Shown: one piece after another, positions 1 through 11,963 of the stretch | How the letters are laid out: every line of letters starts with the position of its first letter | Numbering within the stretch: position 1 is the stretch's first letter | Program-made: the position numbers and the translations under genes | From: Cinclus cinclus | Taxonomy: Eukaryota > Chordata > Aves > Passeriformes > Cinclidae | DNA length: 64,000 nt | Assembly (NCBI RefSeq): GCF_963662255.1 | Contig: NC_085059.1 | Coordinates: 1,350,501-1,414,500 of the forward strand | Direction of reading: 5' to 3' | Notes under the pieces: model-generated | The model's input: the letters and a program-made list of their open reading frames with translations, nothing else | The model's database searches: none | What the model was told of the DNA's origin: nothing

Positions 1-3000
1 TTTAATTCCTTCTCAGAAACACCAAGAGCCTCATTTTGGGATCCTGCTCTGCCACTCACCGCTTGGTCACAGCCTGCTGTGGGTACAGCCATTGGCTTCA
101 GCAGCAGTAAACACACCTGAAAAGCAGGCAGGGGTTTGGAGATGGTTCATGAAGTGAGAAAACAGACACCTTGGCCAAGTGATATAAAGGGCATTGAACA
201 TTTGGCACACCAATATTAAATAAATGCAGAAGAATGTAAGACGATGATCTATCAATTCATTTTTCAATTAAAATAGAGGATGTGATCTTTAGACACTCTA
301 ACTACCAAAAGTTGGGAGTAATATTTTAATACATTTGTTATTATTTTTTAAGGGCCTTTTCCAGAGAAGAAAGTGATTGAAGTATAATTTAGGTGAAAAA
401 CATTCCTCAGAATTCAGCATCCTGTGTCTTGGCCCTGGGGCAGGGATGTACAACATTTGAAAGATTTTGAGTCATCCCCTGATTTCAGCCAGATTAGACA
501 TATCTCAGCCTAAGATCAGCCATAAGGACCATGTGCCATCAGACTTCTTATTTCCACAGAGAGGAGCTGGTTCACGCTCAGATTTCCAGAACATCCATCC
601 ATTAAAGCAATCTGCCACAGTGGTACCCTGAGAATTTGAAAAGTGCTGTATAAAAATGTAGGTTTGTTATTGCAAACAACGGTTTTTTCTCCTACAGTCA
701 GTGGAATCTGAATGAAGTGAATGGGCATGTTGAAACCAGGACTAAAAGTAATGAGTGTAAGAGTCACCTAAAGTGATAGTAGCTCTGCTAGGGTTCAGTT
801 ACGCTATAGACCTTTCTCTGAAAAGGGTAAATATTTTTTGAATTCTGAGTGTTTGTTACAGCTACAGTAACTGACATTCTGGTTTTACTGCATTATTAAA
901 TCACATTATAAATGAAATTTAAAGGTAGTTAACAAAATGATCTTTATATCAAATAGGTGAAATGTGGGTTCACCCTTTGAGAATGTAATTCTTTGGTTTT
1001 GTAGTGTCCCTTAAAGGCTAATCTAACAGAAAATTAAATTAATTTCATGCTCACCACCTTTAAATTGCAGAAGGGAAAACCTTTCAGGACTTGCCAATTA
1101 CTAAGGAAACTTCATAGCTGGATTATTCCCAAATTGCACACCCTTTATTTTAACCACTAAAGGCAAACACATGGCTTTGATGGGTCGTAAAAGAACAGGT
1201 TGCTTTTTCAGGATTGAAAGAAGCTGTAATTACTTCCCTTGTTTGGTGACTTCCTGATTTACTTAGGTTGTTAGGGGTGATCCCATTCTGCTGAGGTAAT
1301 TGGAGCTGCTGGAGTGCAGTCCATGACCTGAGGGAATGACCAGTGGCTTTTCAGTCTGGGTGACTTGCACCTAATGAGTGGAGCCCTGCTTCCCAAGAAA
1401 GCAGGACACCACCACTGCCCTGAGTGCTCAGTGTGTGTGGACTTTAAAGGCTTATGTTTCACAACCCAAGCAAATTATGCCTCTGATTTTCTGAAACCAA
1501 GCTAAGTCAACTCCAGATACAGGGAAAATAAATGTGTTTCCTTCAGGCAGGAACAGAAGAAACACATCTCACCAGAGAGGTAAGCCTCCGATATTTCTAC
1601 AGGGAACCAAATGCTGTCGTACCAGCAAAAGGACGTGATGAACAGTTCTTACATCAGCTCTTGTCTGGAAAATGCTTTGTAATAAAATATGGTTTCAATG
1701 AGGGGGTGTATGGTTGCAATGAATGGGTTACTCTAGTGAGAACTGAACTACCTAAGAATTAGAAATAAAACCACCCAAGTTTCTACAGGCCAGCACAGGC
1801 TGGGTGAGAGCATTGTGCCTGAGCCACCCTTGGAGGAGTGAAAGCTGCATGCAGTTGTCCTTCCAAGGGGACCCTCTCAAGCGAGGTCCCCTCCTTCCCA
1901 GCAGGTGACACAGGCAGCCAGCCACCAGCTCAGCAGTGCTCCCCAAAAAAGGCATTTCTGGTTCAGCTGTAACTGTGGCTTTGTTTGATTTTTGCAGTTT
2001 TCTCAGATGTGTTATATTACCTCTCTGTTCAGGACAAACTTGGACTTCTTGTGTGCTGTCTGAAGTTGGGATACTGATACCAACCTGTGGTTCCTGACCC
2101 AGGGTATCCTGGATCACAGGTGTTTTGGAGCTCATGCTCTCTTGGCTTATGGTTGCTTGGAGCTCAGTGCTCTGAGTAAACTGATGGGAAGAGGTAAAAC
2201 CAGCCAACTCTGAGGGTAAAAATCCTGTGGCATGAGTCACATTCAGCTTTTCCTGCTCAACCCCAGGATAGTCTGATGGGTCTGTCCAGGTCTGAAATCT
2301 TGTAAGAGGTGTGAGTACACAGAGGAGCTACAGTGAGATAAATACCATTTACACCACTGTGTAAATTCAGTTTACAACACCTTAGTCTGTTACTCAGAGA
2401 ACAAAAGCTCATGTACTTCTACTCCAGGGGAAAAGCAATGGGCAAAGACCAAGGGGCTGAGATGTCGATGATGAACAACTAAATTAATCTCCCAGTAACT
2501 CAACCCCCTCAACCTCTTCTAGGTCACACATGAGGATATGAGTGTACAAGGACAGCCCAAAATCCATATCTCCAAGACACTCAGCATCTATGAACTGATG
2601 TTCAAACACCAGCCAGGAAAGAGTTGGCCTATGGGATGTCTTCAAACTGGCCAGAATTTGCTAACACTTAAACTACCCAAATCTTACATCATCTTAATTT
2701 CAGAAGTTTTTTTCAATAGACATCTTAGTGCAAGGGACTGCAGACACTCACAGCTGAGATTCACCAAGACCTGCTGACACGAACAGAAGGTGTCACATAC
2801 AGAATCCAGATGTCCTCCAGCTGGGAAAGGCACAGAGAACACAGAATCCTCCAGAAGCCACCACGGAGGGCAGTCCTTCAAGAGACAAGTGGCCAATTCA
2901 TCATGGCAAAGGCTCACTCCCTCATATTTTCTTTCTCAAAGCTCAGTTGAAAACCTTTTCAAAACATTAGAAAACATGGACATTTCTTTAAAGCATCCTG

Positions 3001-3890
3001 ACAGTTTGAGCCTTCCCAACCAAGTAATTTTTCCAGTGGCTAGCACACAAACTGGATGCAAGATCATCCACTGTAATATTTTACATCAAGCAGGGATGAA
3101 AAATTAGTGTTTGAGGAGAGGCCCCCTAACGCAGGGAGCTCTAGGAGCCTTTGTTCACCTGATCAACTGAACAACAACACTATCAAGGACTTCAAGATGA
3201 TCTGAAGAACAAATCCTCTTAATTCATGATGGATTCTGACATCCACGGAGAGGGAAGGAGAAGAAGAGTAACTGCTGATGATACTGAAATAACATTTGCA
3301 GAAGGCAGGAGTTAGAGCAGAAACCTGAGCTTGAGCCTGGGAGGGCATACGCAGTGGGGTGAGGGGGGAGACCTAGAAAAGGGATAATGCAGAGACAGAT
3401 AATAAATTACACTTTGCACTGCTGTGCATCAGGAAAAAAGGAATCCTATTTATTAATTGGGGCAGATCAGATTTCTTTGTGTGGAGTAAAAAGGCATGTC
3501 CAGCTCCCCCCATTTCCCTGGGACTGTCAGCACCACCAGACCCAACACCTCCAGACCCCAAATTCAGCACGTGCCAGCAGTGGAAGTGAGGCTGGGAGTG
3601 AAGATGCCACCCACAGCCTCCAGGTTTTGATAGCAGAAATCTGCACATCTGACACTGATCAGGCTCTCAGAGCTCATTGCCATCAAAGCTCCCAGCCTGG
3701 CCAAGAGCTGGGGAAGCAGAGCTGTCCTGGTCTCCAGGGTGGACTGTGGGACACCAGGGCTGTGACATCATCCTGTTGTCATTTCACCTGGAAACTTCTC
3801 CCAGCTCCCCTTCCCGAGTCAAACAGCCTCATGGGAAAGAAGTGTCCACACAGAATCTGAGAAAGACTAAAGCATCAGTGCCACGTGGGG
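1..3890. other. Unique sequence, no gene seen
   Basis: I find no supportable exon, RNA gene or recognisable repeat here. The open frames on both strands are short (the longest, about 160 codons on the minus strand near 1.75-2.24 kb, has no recognisable domain) and overlap frames on the other strand as chance frames do. The stretch from about 840 to 1180 is AT-rich, with TTAATT and TTTAAA words and little simple repetition. It could be conserved non-coding DNA, but nothing in one sequence can show that. Confidence 0.6.
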
Positions 3891-4235
3891 AAGTTATTTG
3901 GGTTGGAAAAGACCTCCAAGATCATAGAGTCAAACTGTTAACCCAGCACTGCCAAACCCACACCTAAACTATGACCCTAGGTGCCATATTTATACAGCTT
4001 TTAAATCCCTCCAGGGATGGTGACTCCATCACTGCCCTGGGCAGCCTGTGCCAGGGCTGGATAACCCTTTAGGGGAAGACTTTTTCCCTCATATCCAGCC
4101 TAAACCTGTGCTGGTGTAACTCAAGGCCATTTCCTTTTGTCCTGTCTCTTGTTCCCTGGGAGCACGGAATTGTCAGGGAGCTGTGGGGAATGAGAAGGTT
4201 CTCCCTGAGCCTATAGAGCCTGTAGACATCCATTG
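3891..4235 (-). mobile_element. CR1 LINE fragment, older subfamily, 3' end
   Basis: Read on the + strand this is the antisense of an avian CR1 3' region. In order it shows 'GGGTTGGAAAAGACCTCCAA', 'AACCCAGCACTGCCAAACC', 'CTCCAGGGATGGTGACTCC', 'GGGCAGCCTGTGCCAGGGC', 'GGCCATTTCCTTTTGTCCTG' and a degraded 'GAGAAGGTTCTCCCTGAGCC'. The element therefore lies on the minus strand with its 3' end near 3891. It is 5'-truncated and carries no part of ORF2 that could be functional. The 'AAAAGACCT' and 'CACTGCCAAA' wording differs from the other CR1 copies in this window, so it belongs to a different and probably older subfamily. The 5' limit near 4235 is approximate. Confidence 0.85.
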
Positions 4236-7200
4236 CAGCCCTCCAGTTCTGTGACATCCCATTATGTTTCCATAAGTTATTAGCAACCTTAAAGGAGGAG
4301 GTTTGGGACTATCTTGTTTGGCTGCTGTAGAATTAACAGCTGAATTTATCAGCTCCCAGGGTGAGACATGTCAAAAGCTACTGGAAAATCCATTAGATCA
4401 GCACTTATCTGGGATCTCTGTGAGCTTTGGGGACACAGCCATCACCAGCCAGGCCAGCTGGGACTCTGGCTGTGCCAAGAAGAGGCACAGCACTGTCCAC
4501 GAATGACACAGCCTGAGCCCTCCAGGACAAACACAGGCTCGGGACAGAATCCTCCTCCCTTTCACAAACCTCTCTGAAGGAGCAGGCACCGCTGGCAGCA
4601 TCACTGGGGCAGCTCCCAAGTGAGGGAATAGATGCTCTCTGCTTCCCTGCCCACCTCCCCTCCAAAACCATCTGACATGCCCAGAAAACAGAGTATGGGA
4701 GATGATGATTAATAGCTTTGTTTACTTTTTTCTGATCTGTTATAACATGCAAGGAGATAGCATTTGTTGAAATACAGATCTGTCATAAAAACAGGCAACC
4801 AAAAATACAAGTAAAACAAAACAGTCTTCATGTCTTAACTTTCCAGATGTAAGTTTCTGAGTTCCCACTTGGGTTGTTATTATTATTATTACTACTATTA
4901 CAATAATAATAGGATTCCCAGTCATGGAGTGGGACCAGCACTCATATAGAAGCACAAGACTGGAGAGCAGACGTGAGTGCAACCAGCCAGGGGAGCAGAT
5001 GTTGCCTTGCCTGCTTTTTTTAACATGTTAAGCTCTCATAACCACCACATCCACCAGGGACCCTCGGCAAGGCCAGGCAGGCTGGTGGGACCTCACTGCA
5101 CAGAGGCTCCAAATCTTCCTGCAGCCACAGATTCTGAAGGCTCAGCAACACAGAAAGGAGGAGGAGGCTCAGGAGCAGCTTCAAAGCTCTTTAGGGAATG
5201 TCCCATCCCTCCAAACATGGGTTTATACTGCAAGGTCTGGAGCCACGCTCAGGTAGTTTCAGTGCTCAACCTTCCCCCAAGCATGGGGCAGTTTAGATTT
5301 AGGGATATAGCTCCTGTTTGTCAATGAGAAGGGCTTGCTGCAGACTTTGGATCTGAATTCAACCCTTCCCAAACTTGTGTGGGAATGCTCCGACCCATCT
5401 CTATTTGTCTTGGGTAGGGGAGTAGCTGTGATGTTCTGCAGTGGAACTTTCCACTAGCAACAACACCAGAGACAAAGAGCTCATGCTCTGACCTTTATGA
5501 AACTATTTCTTAACAAAATTTACTCAAATAAAGAATCCACAGTCCCAGGTTTTACTCATTTAATTGATACGGACATAAAATATTTTGCGTTGTTTTAATA
5601 ATAGTTTGGTTTTCTGCTATTTAAAAAAAAAAAAAAGTTCATTTCTCTGAACATATTTTTAGCAAAAATATTTTGCTTGAACTTTTTTCCTCTGCCTTCA
5701 AAGGCTGCTGCACAGTTCTGGGGTGCTAAATACTAAACTCACATTCTATCACTCCATCTCCTCCCATTTGGATGGTAATCACAGGATCCTGATGCCAAAC
5801 TCTGGAAGATATTTTTTCCAGCAGCAGCATCTGGCTTCTTGGCAGACCCTGCGTGCAGTTGTGCTGGCAGCAGTGGGAGCTGCCTGAGTCTGTCATGTGT
5901 TTAGGCTGCTGCAGAGCTGTCTGAACCTCCTTGCCGCCTTAGACACTGTGTTCTCCTGCCTGCCATTCCCCCCTGATCAATCCGTGCTCTCTGCTAACGG
6001 AGCTCTCTCCATCCCGACGGCATCTCTGCTGACTATTCTTATTAATTGAGAATGAGAAGGGATGTTTGTGGAGCTCTTCTCAGCCCACCAGAGCCCAGCT
6101 CCTGCTCCTGCAGACAGGAACTGCTATGGACCTGTGGAGGGATTTCTTTGTGCTGAATTGCAGGAGCCTTGGGCCAGCAGGAGACCCCTGGGGGCCAGCT
6201 GCTCTTCCAGTGCCCTGCCCCACACCAGGAACTCTCTGAGAAACTCCTGTCCTAACACCAATCCTGCAGCCTGCACACGCAGCTCCTTCCAGTAGCCCCT
6301 TTCTGCCTCTGAGTGGCTCCAGTGCCATGTCCTGGGGAAGGCACAGCGGGAGGGATCCCCAATCCTGCTGCTCAGCCTGGCAGGAGAAAACCTGGAACCC
6401 GACTTCCCTGCATGCTAAAGATAGATCGTAAAATACAGAGGAGTAAAGAATGGATTTATTTCCTGCCATGCAAATTCTTAGACATATTTTCTGTTTCTGG
6501 AAAAAGATGCATAGGAATAAAACACCTTCTGCTCAGCTGTATAAGCCCTGTTAAATCTGAATTTCTCTCTCAGTTTGAGCCACTCAAAAACGCACCAGGG
6601 TGCCCATCGAGCTCTCCAGACTGTGATTCAATTTTTGCCCTCCTGTTCCCATAGCTTTAAGAAGCATATTTCTTTAGATATGCACTTCTCTTCCACAGGC
6701 TTAACACTTTATGGGAGGATGAAGAGTTTATTTTATGACGTGTTTGTTAAGGATTTCGTTTTGCACCAGAAAGGGCCTGAATGGAAATGCTGAAGCCCAG
6801 AATTCTACCTGTGGCTCGAAATGGCTTTGGTTTAAGAGATCACTATTTTGTTGAGGCTTTAACACTTATTCCAGATTACCAGCCTTGCTTAGTTCTAAGA
6901 ACACAGGTCCAGAAAGGTGTAAATTGGTCCAAAAGGGAAGGATGAGGCTCCATTCTAAACATATGAAAATAGTAATAATAGTGATCATCATCATCATGAT
7001 CTATGCAGGGATTTTCCACAAAAGCAAAACAGAACCATGCTGCTCCAGCCCCAAAGCTGATTTCTATACAGAGACATTTGAAAAGCTTCCTGTGGCTTGA
7101 CACAGTGTTTAAGAAGTAAACAAAACAAAGGTTTGGACACGACTTGTCTTGTTTATTTATGAGGTCTGAATTGGGAATTAATTTTGTTTCCTCGGCGTTT

Positions 7201-10200
7201 ATACTGCCTTCTGCAGCTCTGGCATGGCTGAGGGATTTGTGTAACTATCTCCAAAAGATCACAGTCATATCAAATTCAGGAACGAGTTTGTTCTCATTTA
7301 TTTACCAGTTGAATTCACCATCCTTAATTTCCCAGCACTTGCTGAGATATGACAATATCCAACCATGTAAATCTGGACGTTTCAGAAAGTCTGAACGAGA
7401 ACTCTGACTCAGACTCACTTTCAGGCAGTTTTGCTGACATATGGATTCAGAGAGACCTGATCAGGTTTCAGACTTTTCAATTCTTTCTCTAAGATCAACA
7501 CAGATGCCAGACATTTTGTGATTCACTCATCATTAAGAAACAATCATTTTACTCTTGCAAAACCTCATTTTCCTGCTGTTCCCAGCCCCTATCAGAAATG
7601 CTGCTTTAATAAACTCAACTCATGCATTTCGTCTGGATTCACAGGAGTTCCTCCAGGGGTGAATTTGGATCAATATATTTAATTTGTTTTGTGGCAGAGA
7701 GGAACATTCCTTCCTCATATATGCGGTTTATTTGTATCTATGCATTCTGCAAAGGAGAGCATAAGTCATTTAAGGAGCCAGCTTAGGAAACGTAAGGAAC
7801 CACATTAAGAATTTAAGGAGATGGATTACTTGGAGGGATTCCTCTAAGACCCAGTGGAAGATATTTTGCTGAAAACCTTTATGAAAAACTGGCCCATTAA
7901 GCATCTCAATGTATTCCCAGAAATTCCAGAAATGTTTAATCAGATATTGAAAATGTCCAATATTAACCAGAACTATTGCCAGTGGAAAGTTGGACTTCTA
8001 GCACAAGATTTTTGAGTTATTAAGACAGATTTGGTTGTTGCTAAAAGGTGTTACTTCCCGGAATTCTACTATGGAAGGGCTGGAGGAGGAACAGCTCATG
8101 GCAGTTGTGGGTCTTTTAGATATCCAGAAATTATAAGCAAATCTCAAGATGTACAGTTTGATTTTACTCAACAACAGAGAGGTACCAAGATGAGGTTCTA
8201 AAAGGATCCCAAGGGATCCATGTCATTCCCTCTGAGTCCAAACATTTCTGGTCCATGTGTCTCCAAATGTCTGCTGGAAATCCCAGTTTGTATCTGAGCA
8301 TTTGAAAGGTTTTCCGTGGAGCACCTGGGGCTGGTGTGATGCCTCTGCTCAGAGCTGTGAAGGGCTGAACACTTCCCACTGCTCTTTTTTCCATGAGAGT
8401 AAAGCAAGGTCAGCTCTTCCCAAGAGCTGCTGAGCCACTTCGGGATCAGTATTTGGACAGGAAATGGCTTTTGCAATATGGGTCCAGCCTGGTCAGGACA
8501 AGGGCAGAGAACCCAAGTGAAATCCTCACTCCACTGACTTTAATCAATAACCTTCTGTGCCTTGCATTGAACCAAGGTTTTGTGCAAGTACCTGTGTATT
8601 TCCCAACCTCAGAAAGTGCCTGGCCTCCTTTCACACTGCTGGCACAGACTCAGGGATAAACTTTGCTTACTCACCTGGGCAGGTTCCCTCTTCTATCCAG
8701 TCAGTGCTTCAGGTCACCATCAAGTCTCTGCAAATTGAGGGAAAAGTCTTTATAAGAATCCCATCATCTTTTGAAGATCATTCTGGCAGTTCAGCTTGCC
8801 ATACACCTGAAAGGCTCAGAGCAATAAATCCAGCACAATTATGGGACAGGTCAGGTGGGCATTTACCACCCAGAAATACAAACCATGCACCTGATCTCTC
8901 TCTCCTCCCTGTGGGCAGTCAGGGATCTGTAGCTGTGTTGTGAAGAGTGACTGAGATTTCAAATAAATCCTGTCTGAGGGATGGGACAAAGCCAAAAGGA
9001 TGTTGGACAACAAAAACAGCACAAGCAGACAGAGCACTGAAAGCCAGCAAGCCTGCTCATCTGGTACAGGTTTCCAGCTCTGTCAAATCTTCTCCTACCT
9101 GCCAGTCACTTTGGGCCATCCCCAGGCCCCGGGCTGAAGCCAACAGCTCTGCATTCTGGGGCTAAGGTGACAAACAAGCAGCAAAAGGTGGAACAGGGCA
9201 CAGACACAGTGAAGGTTCTTGGGAAAGATCTGGAGCTTTTGCAGGAGCACATGGACTTCTACATAGACATGAAGATTTCTTTTTAAAAAATAGTTTAGCT
9301 GAAAGTAGGAAAATGTATTCTCACAGTAACCTGTTCATAGGCACTGGCTAACTTAGCATTAAATCCCATACTCTCCCTGGCACTGCTGCAGAGGAAGGTA
9401 TTTCCTGAACAGCTTCTTTCAAGTTTCATTCATAGGTACTGCCTAAAATTAGGTCCACCACTTTCATTCAGGTCCAAATCCTTTGCCTAGTGCAACACTT
9501 TTTAGAAACAGAAACTCAGCTGAATGTGCTCTGTGCTCTGCCCTATTCCCCAGAGCTGGCAGAGGGCTGCGCATCCCACCAAGGGATGCCCGAGAGCTGT
9601 GCTGGCAGCAGGGCCTCTAAACCTGCACCTAAATGCAAAGCATTTAGGGTTGTAAACCTGTAAACCTTTTGTAAAGTTGTGCCTAAGTGCAAATCACCTG
9701 CTTTTATGGGTGGTCCCAAACACCCCAGAAGAACAAACCCTCCCTTTGACTCCAGACAAGGCACATCCTGTGTTTTGGAGATGAACAAATGCCTAATGGT
9801 CACAGTCTGCCCTGTGAGCTGGGCTCAGGTGCTGGAGCTCCAAAATGTGGCCAGAGGATGCTCTTGCTCATATGGAGCTGAGAGCCTCAGGGAGCACCGA
9901 CATGCACATCCCACAGTCTCATCTCAGAGGAGCTGCATTTCTGGTTGAGGTAAGCTGCAAAATCCCTGCGAGGGAAGGCCCGACACACCTACACCCTCAC
10001 AGCACCTCAGATTTGTTTTGACCCCAGCTCAGTAACCTCATCCCCAGCCTTTGTGCTCGGAGTTGATTTTTGTTTTGGAGCCTCTCACAGGGCTGTGAGT
10101 AGCACCAGCCCCTGGACGCTGCCCCCTCCCAGGTCAGCACAGGTAACCCTGATGGCCGTGACCACCTCATGTGAACTGGACACCCCATTTCAGCCTCTGC

Positions 10201-11079
10201 CTGCAGGTCTTGCCATCCCAGGTGGGGCCTTCCCACCTGCCCCAACACGGAAAGGAAAAGCTCACACCTGGATTCTGGAGCTGTCTTGGTGCTTCCAGAG
10301 AGGGAAGCCCCCGAGCTCCCTTGGTGCTGAGCTTTAGCAGCACCTGCACTGTCCCCAGTGTGGATGTGGGCTAGTGAATTCCAGCCATGGCAGGTGGGTG
10401 ATGTAGCGTGCCCAGGACCACAATAACAACACCAGAAATGCAAACAAATACCCCTGGAGTGTTCCAGCTCCCCACCCAGGCCAGCTGGGCCCTGGCTCAG
10501 GCAGCTGGCACTCGCTGAGGGAGAAACGTGCTCCGAGGCCAGGCATGGCCAGAGCAGCAGGAGGCACAAACTGCTGGCAAACAAACAGAAAACAGGCACT
10601 CTCTTTGGCAAAATCCAAGAGAGAGAGCAAGCCCAATTTTAGCACTTGTTAATTGTTTTAAAATCCATCCGACAACAGCTGCTAAATAATTTAGCCTTTT
10701 GACCCATATGTCTGAAGCAACAAATAACAATAAATAAAATGCTGCCTGGGAGGGGAATGGTGGCTGGGAGCTCCAGCGTTCCAGTGAACTCTCTGCACCA
10801 CCCACAGCTCCTGGCAGGGCTCAGACAGTGCTGAGGGAAGGCTCTCCTTAGTGCCAGGGCTGGGCTCTCCTCCTATGTCCCTTGTCACCAAGGATAGGTA
10901 CGGTCAGCCAGCTCAGCAGCTGAGGCTCTTCCGTAATCATGGAGATTGTGCTGTGAACACCCCTGAGGATGCCACTCCTGCCTGGGGACGCACTGCACAC
11001 ATACGAGAGGCAGCCAAAATTATTGGTGCGGACCAGAAGTTATATTTCAACTGGTCAAAGTCATTTGAGGTTTTTTGAC
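4236..11079. other. Mostly unique sequence, no gene seen
   Basis: I see no exon or RNA gene that can be supported. The simple sequence is a TTA/TAA microsatellite at 4877-4911 and an A14 run at 5623-5636. The segment from about 5930 to 6060 is a non-repetitive mix with a few isolated CpGs and ends in an AT-rich TTATTAATTGAG word. The long minus-strand frame at 9997-10611 has no recognisable domain, overlaps other frames and is treated as chance. Confidence 0.55.
4877..4911. repeat. (TTA)n/(TAA)n microsatellite
   Basis: Runs of TTA change through ACT into AATAAT over about 35 bp. This is an ordinary imperfect trinucleotide microsatellite. Confidence 0.9.
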
Positions 11080-11840
11080 CCGAGTATCAGGTCAAAGCCC
11101 TCGATCCCAACCCCAAAGCACTCAAAGTGGGACGTTCCTGGGGAAATCCCAGGGCCAGGACGCACAGAGCACACGAGGATAAGACGTAAGGAGCTGTTGC
11201 TGTTTTTACACTCGAGCCCTTCCAAACCACGGGGCTGGGAAGGTGCAGGCCAGGGCCCGGTGCGTCACACCAGGACGGCTGCCCTGGCTTTGTGTGGGCA
11301 TTCCGGCACCAATTGGACACAGCCGAGCGTCTGCTTTGTGGGGAATGTGTTTCTCTTGCATTTAACTTGAGATTTGAAAAGCTTTTGCCTCCCTCCTCCC
11401 TTCCTCCTGGAGGCTCATGAATCACAGAGCCGCCAGACGAATGAGTCACCCAGCCAGTTCTTGGTCAAGCGTGCCAGTCTGGGAGGCTCAAATGGGATCA
11501 AATGGGAGCGGGCGGCTTTGTCAGTGACCGGCCATGTGTTGAGCCTCCTCGGGGTCATCCCCATCCTCTTTGTGAACTGTTCCTGTCAGCTTGTAATTGC
11601 TCTTTTGTCAGGAAAACTTGTGAACGTCTCCGGGGAGGGCGGCTGGGCACAGGCTGGGGGGTTTCTGAGGAAGGGCAGTCCCAGAGGCCTTCCCAGGACG
11701 GGGCTGTAGCCGGACCGATTGTTCTCCCGGGTCTCAGTTCAGTGAGCTTGAACTTCCAAGCACGCCTGGCGCATCCTTGGGCCTGTGAACCGGCCTGGGG
11801 CTGCGGCTCAGGGGCCCAGGAGTGTCCCAGAGCACCGGGA
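11080..11840. promoter_or_regulatory. CpG-elevated segment, possible regulatory region
   Basis: CpG dinucleotides are clearly denser here than in the surrounding tens of kilobases. By eye there are roughly 30-35 in about 760 bp, including GCCGCC, GAGCGGGCGG, CTCCGGGGAGGGCGG and CCGGACCG. My rough estimate of observed/expected CpG is near 0.5, which falls short of a strong CpG island. An AP-1-like TGAGTCAC lies near 11443. I see no convincing exon, TATA box or splice pattern, so a promoter or exon of an unannotated transcript is only a possibility. A GC-rich minisatellite joins its right edge. Confidence 0.3.
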
Positions 11841-11963
11841 GAATCCCATAGCCCTGGGGGGGTCCCACAGCCCTGAGGGTCCCACAACTCTGAGGGTCCC
11901 ACAACTCTGAGGGTCCCAGAGCCCCAGGAGGGTCCCACAGCCCCAGGAGGGTCCCAAATCCCC
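11821..11963. repeat. Minisatellite, 17-19 bp unit, about 6-7 copies
   Basis: Units of the form GAGGGTCCCACAACTCT (17 bp) and GAGGGTCCCACAGCCCCAG (19 bp) follow one another, with degenerate copies at the left edge. The unit length changes between two classes, so the array mixes a CAACTCT type and a CAGCCCCAG type. Minus-strand open frames crossing it read as repetitive Gly/Trp/Pro text and are products of the repeat. Confidence 0.9.

Noticed and set aside
9997..10611. 204-codon minus-strand open frame
   Set aside because: It is a low-information Gly/Ser/Leu/Cys-rich chance frame with overlapping alternatives and no domain.
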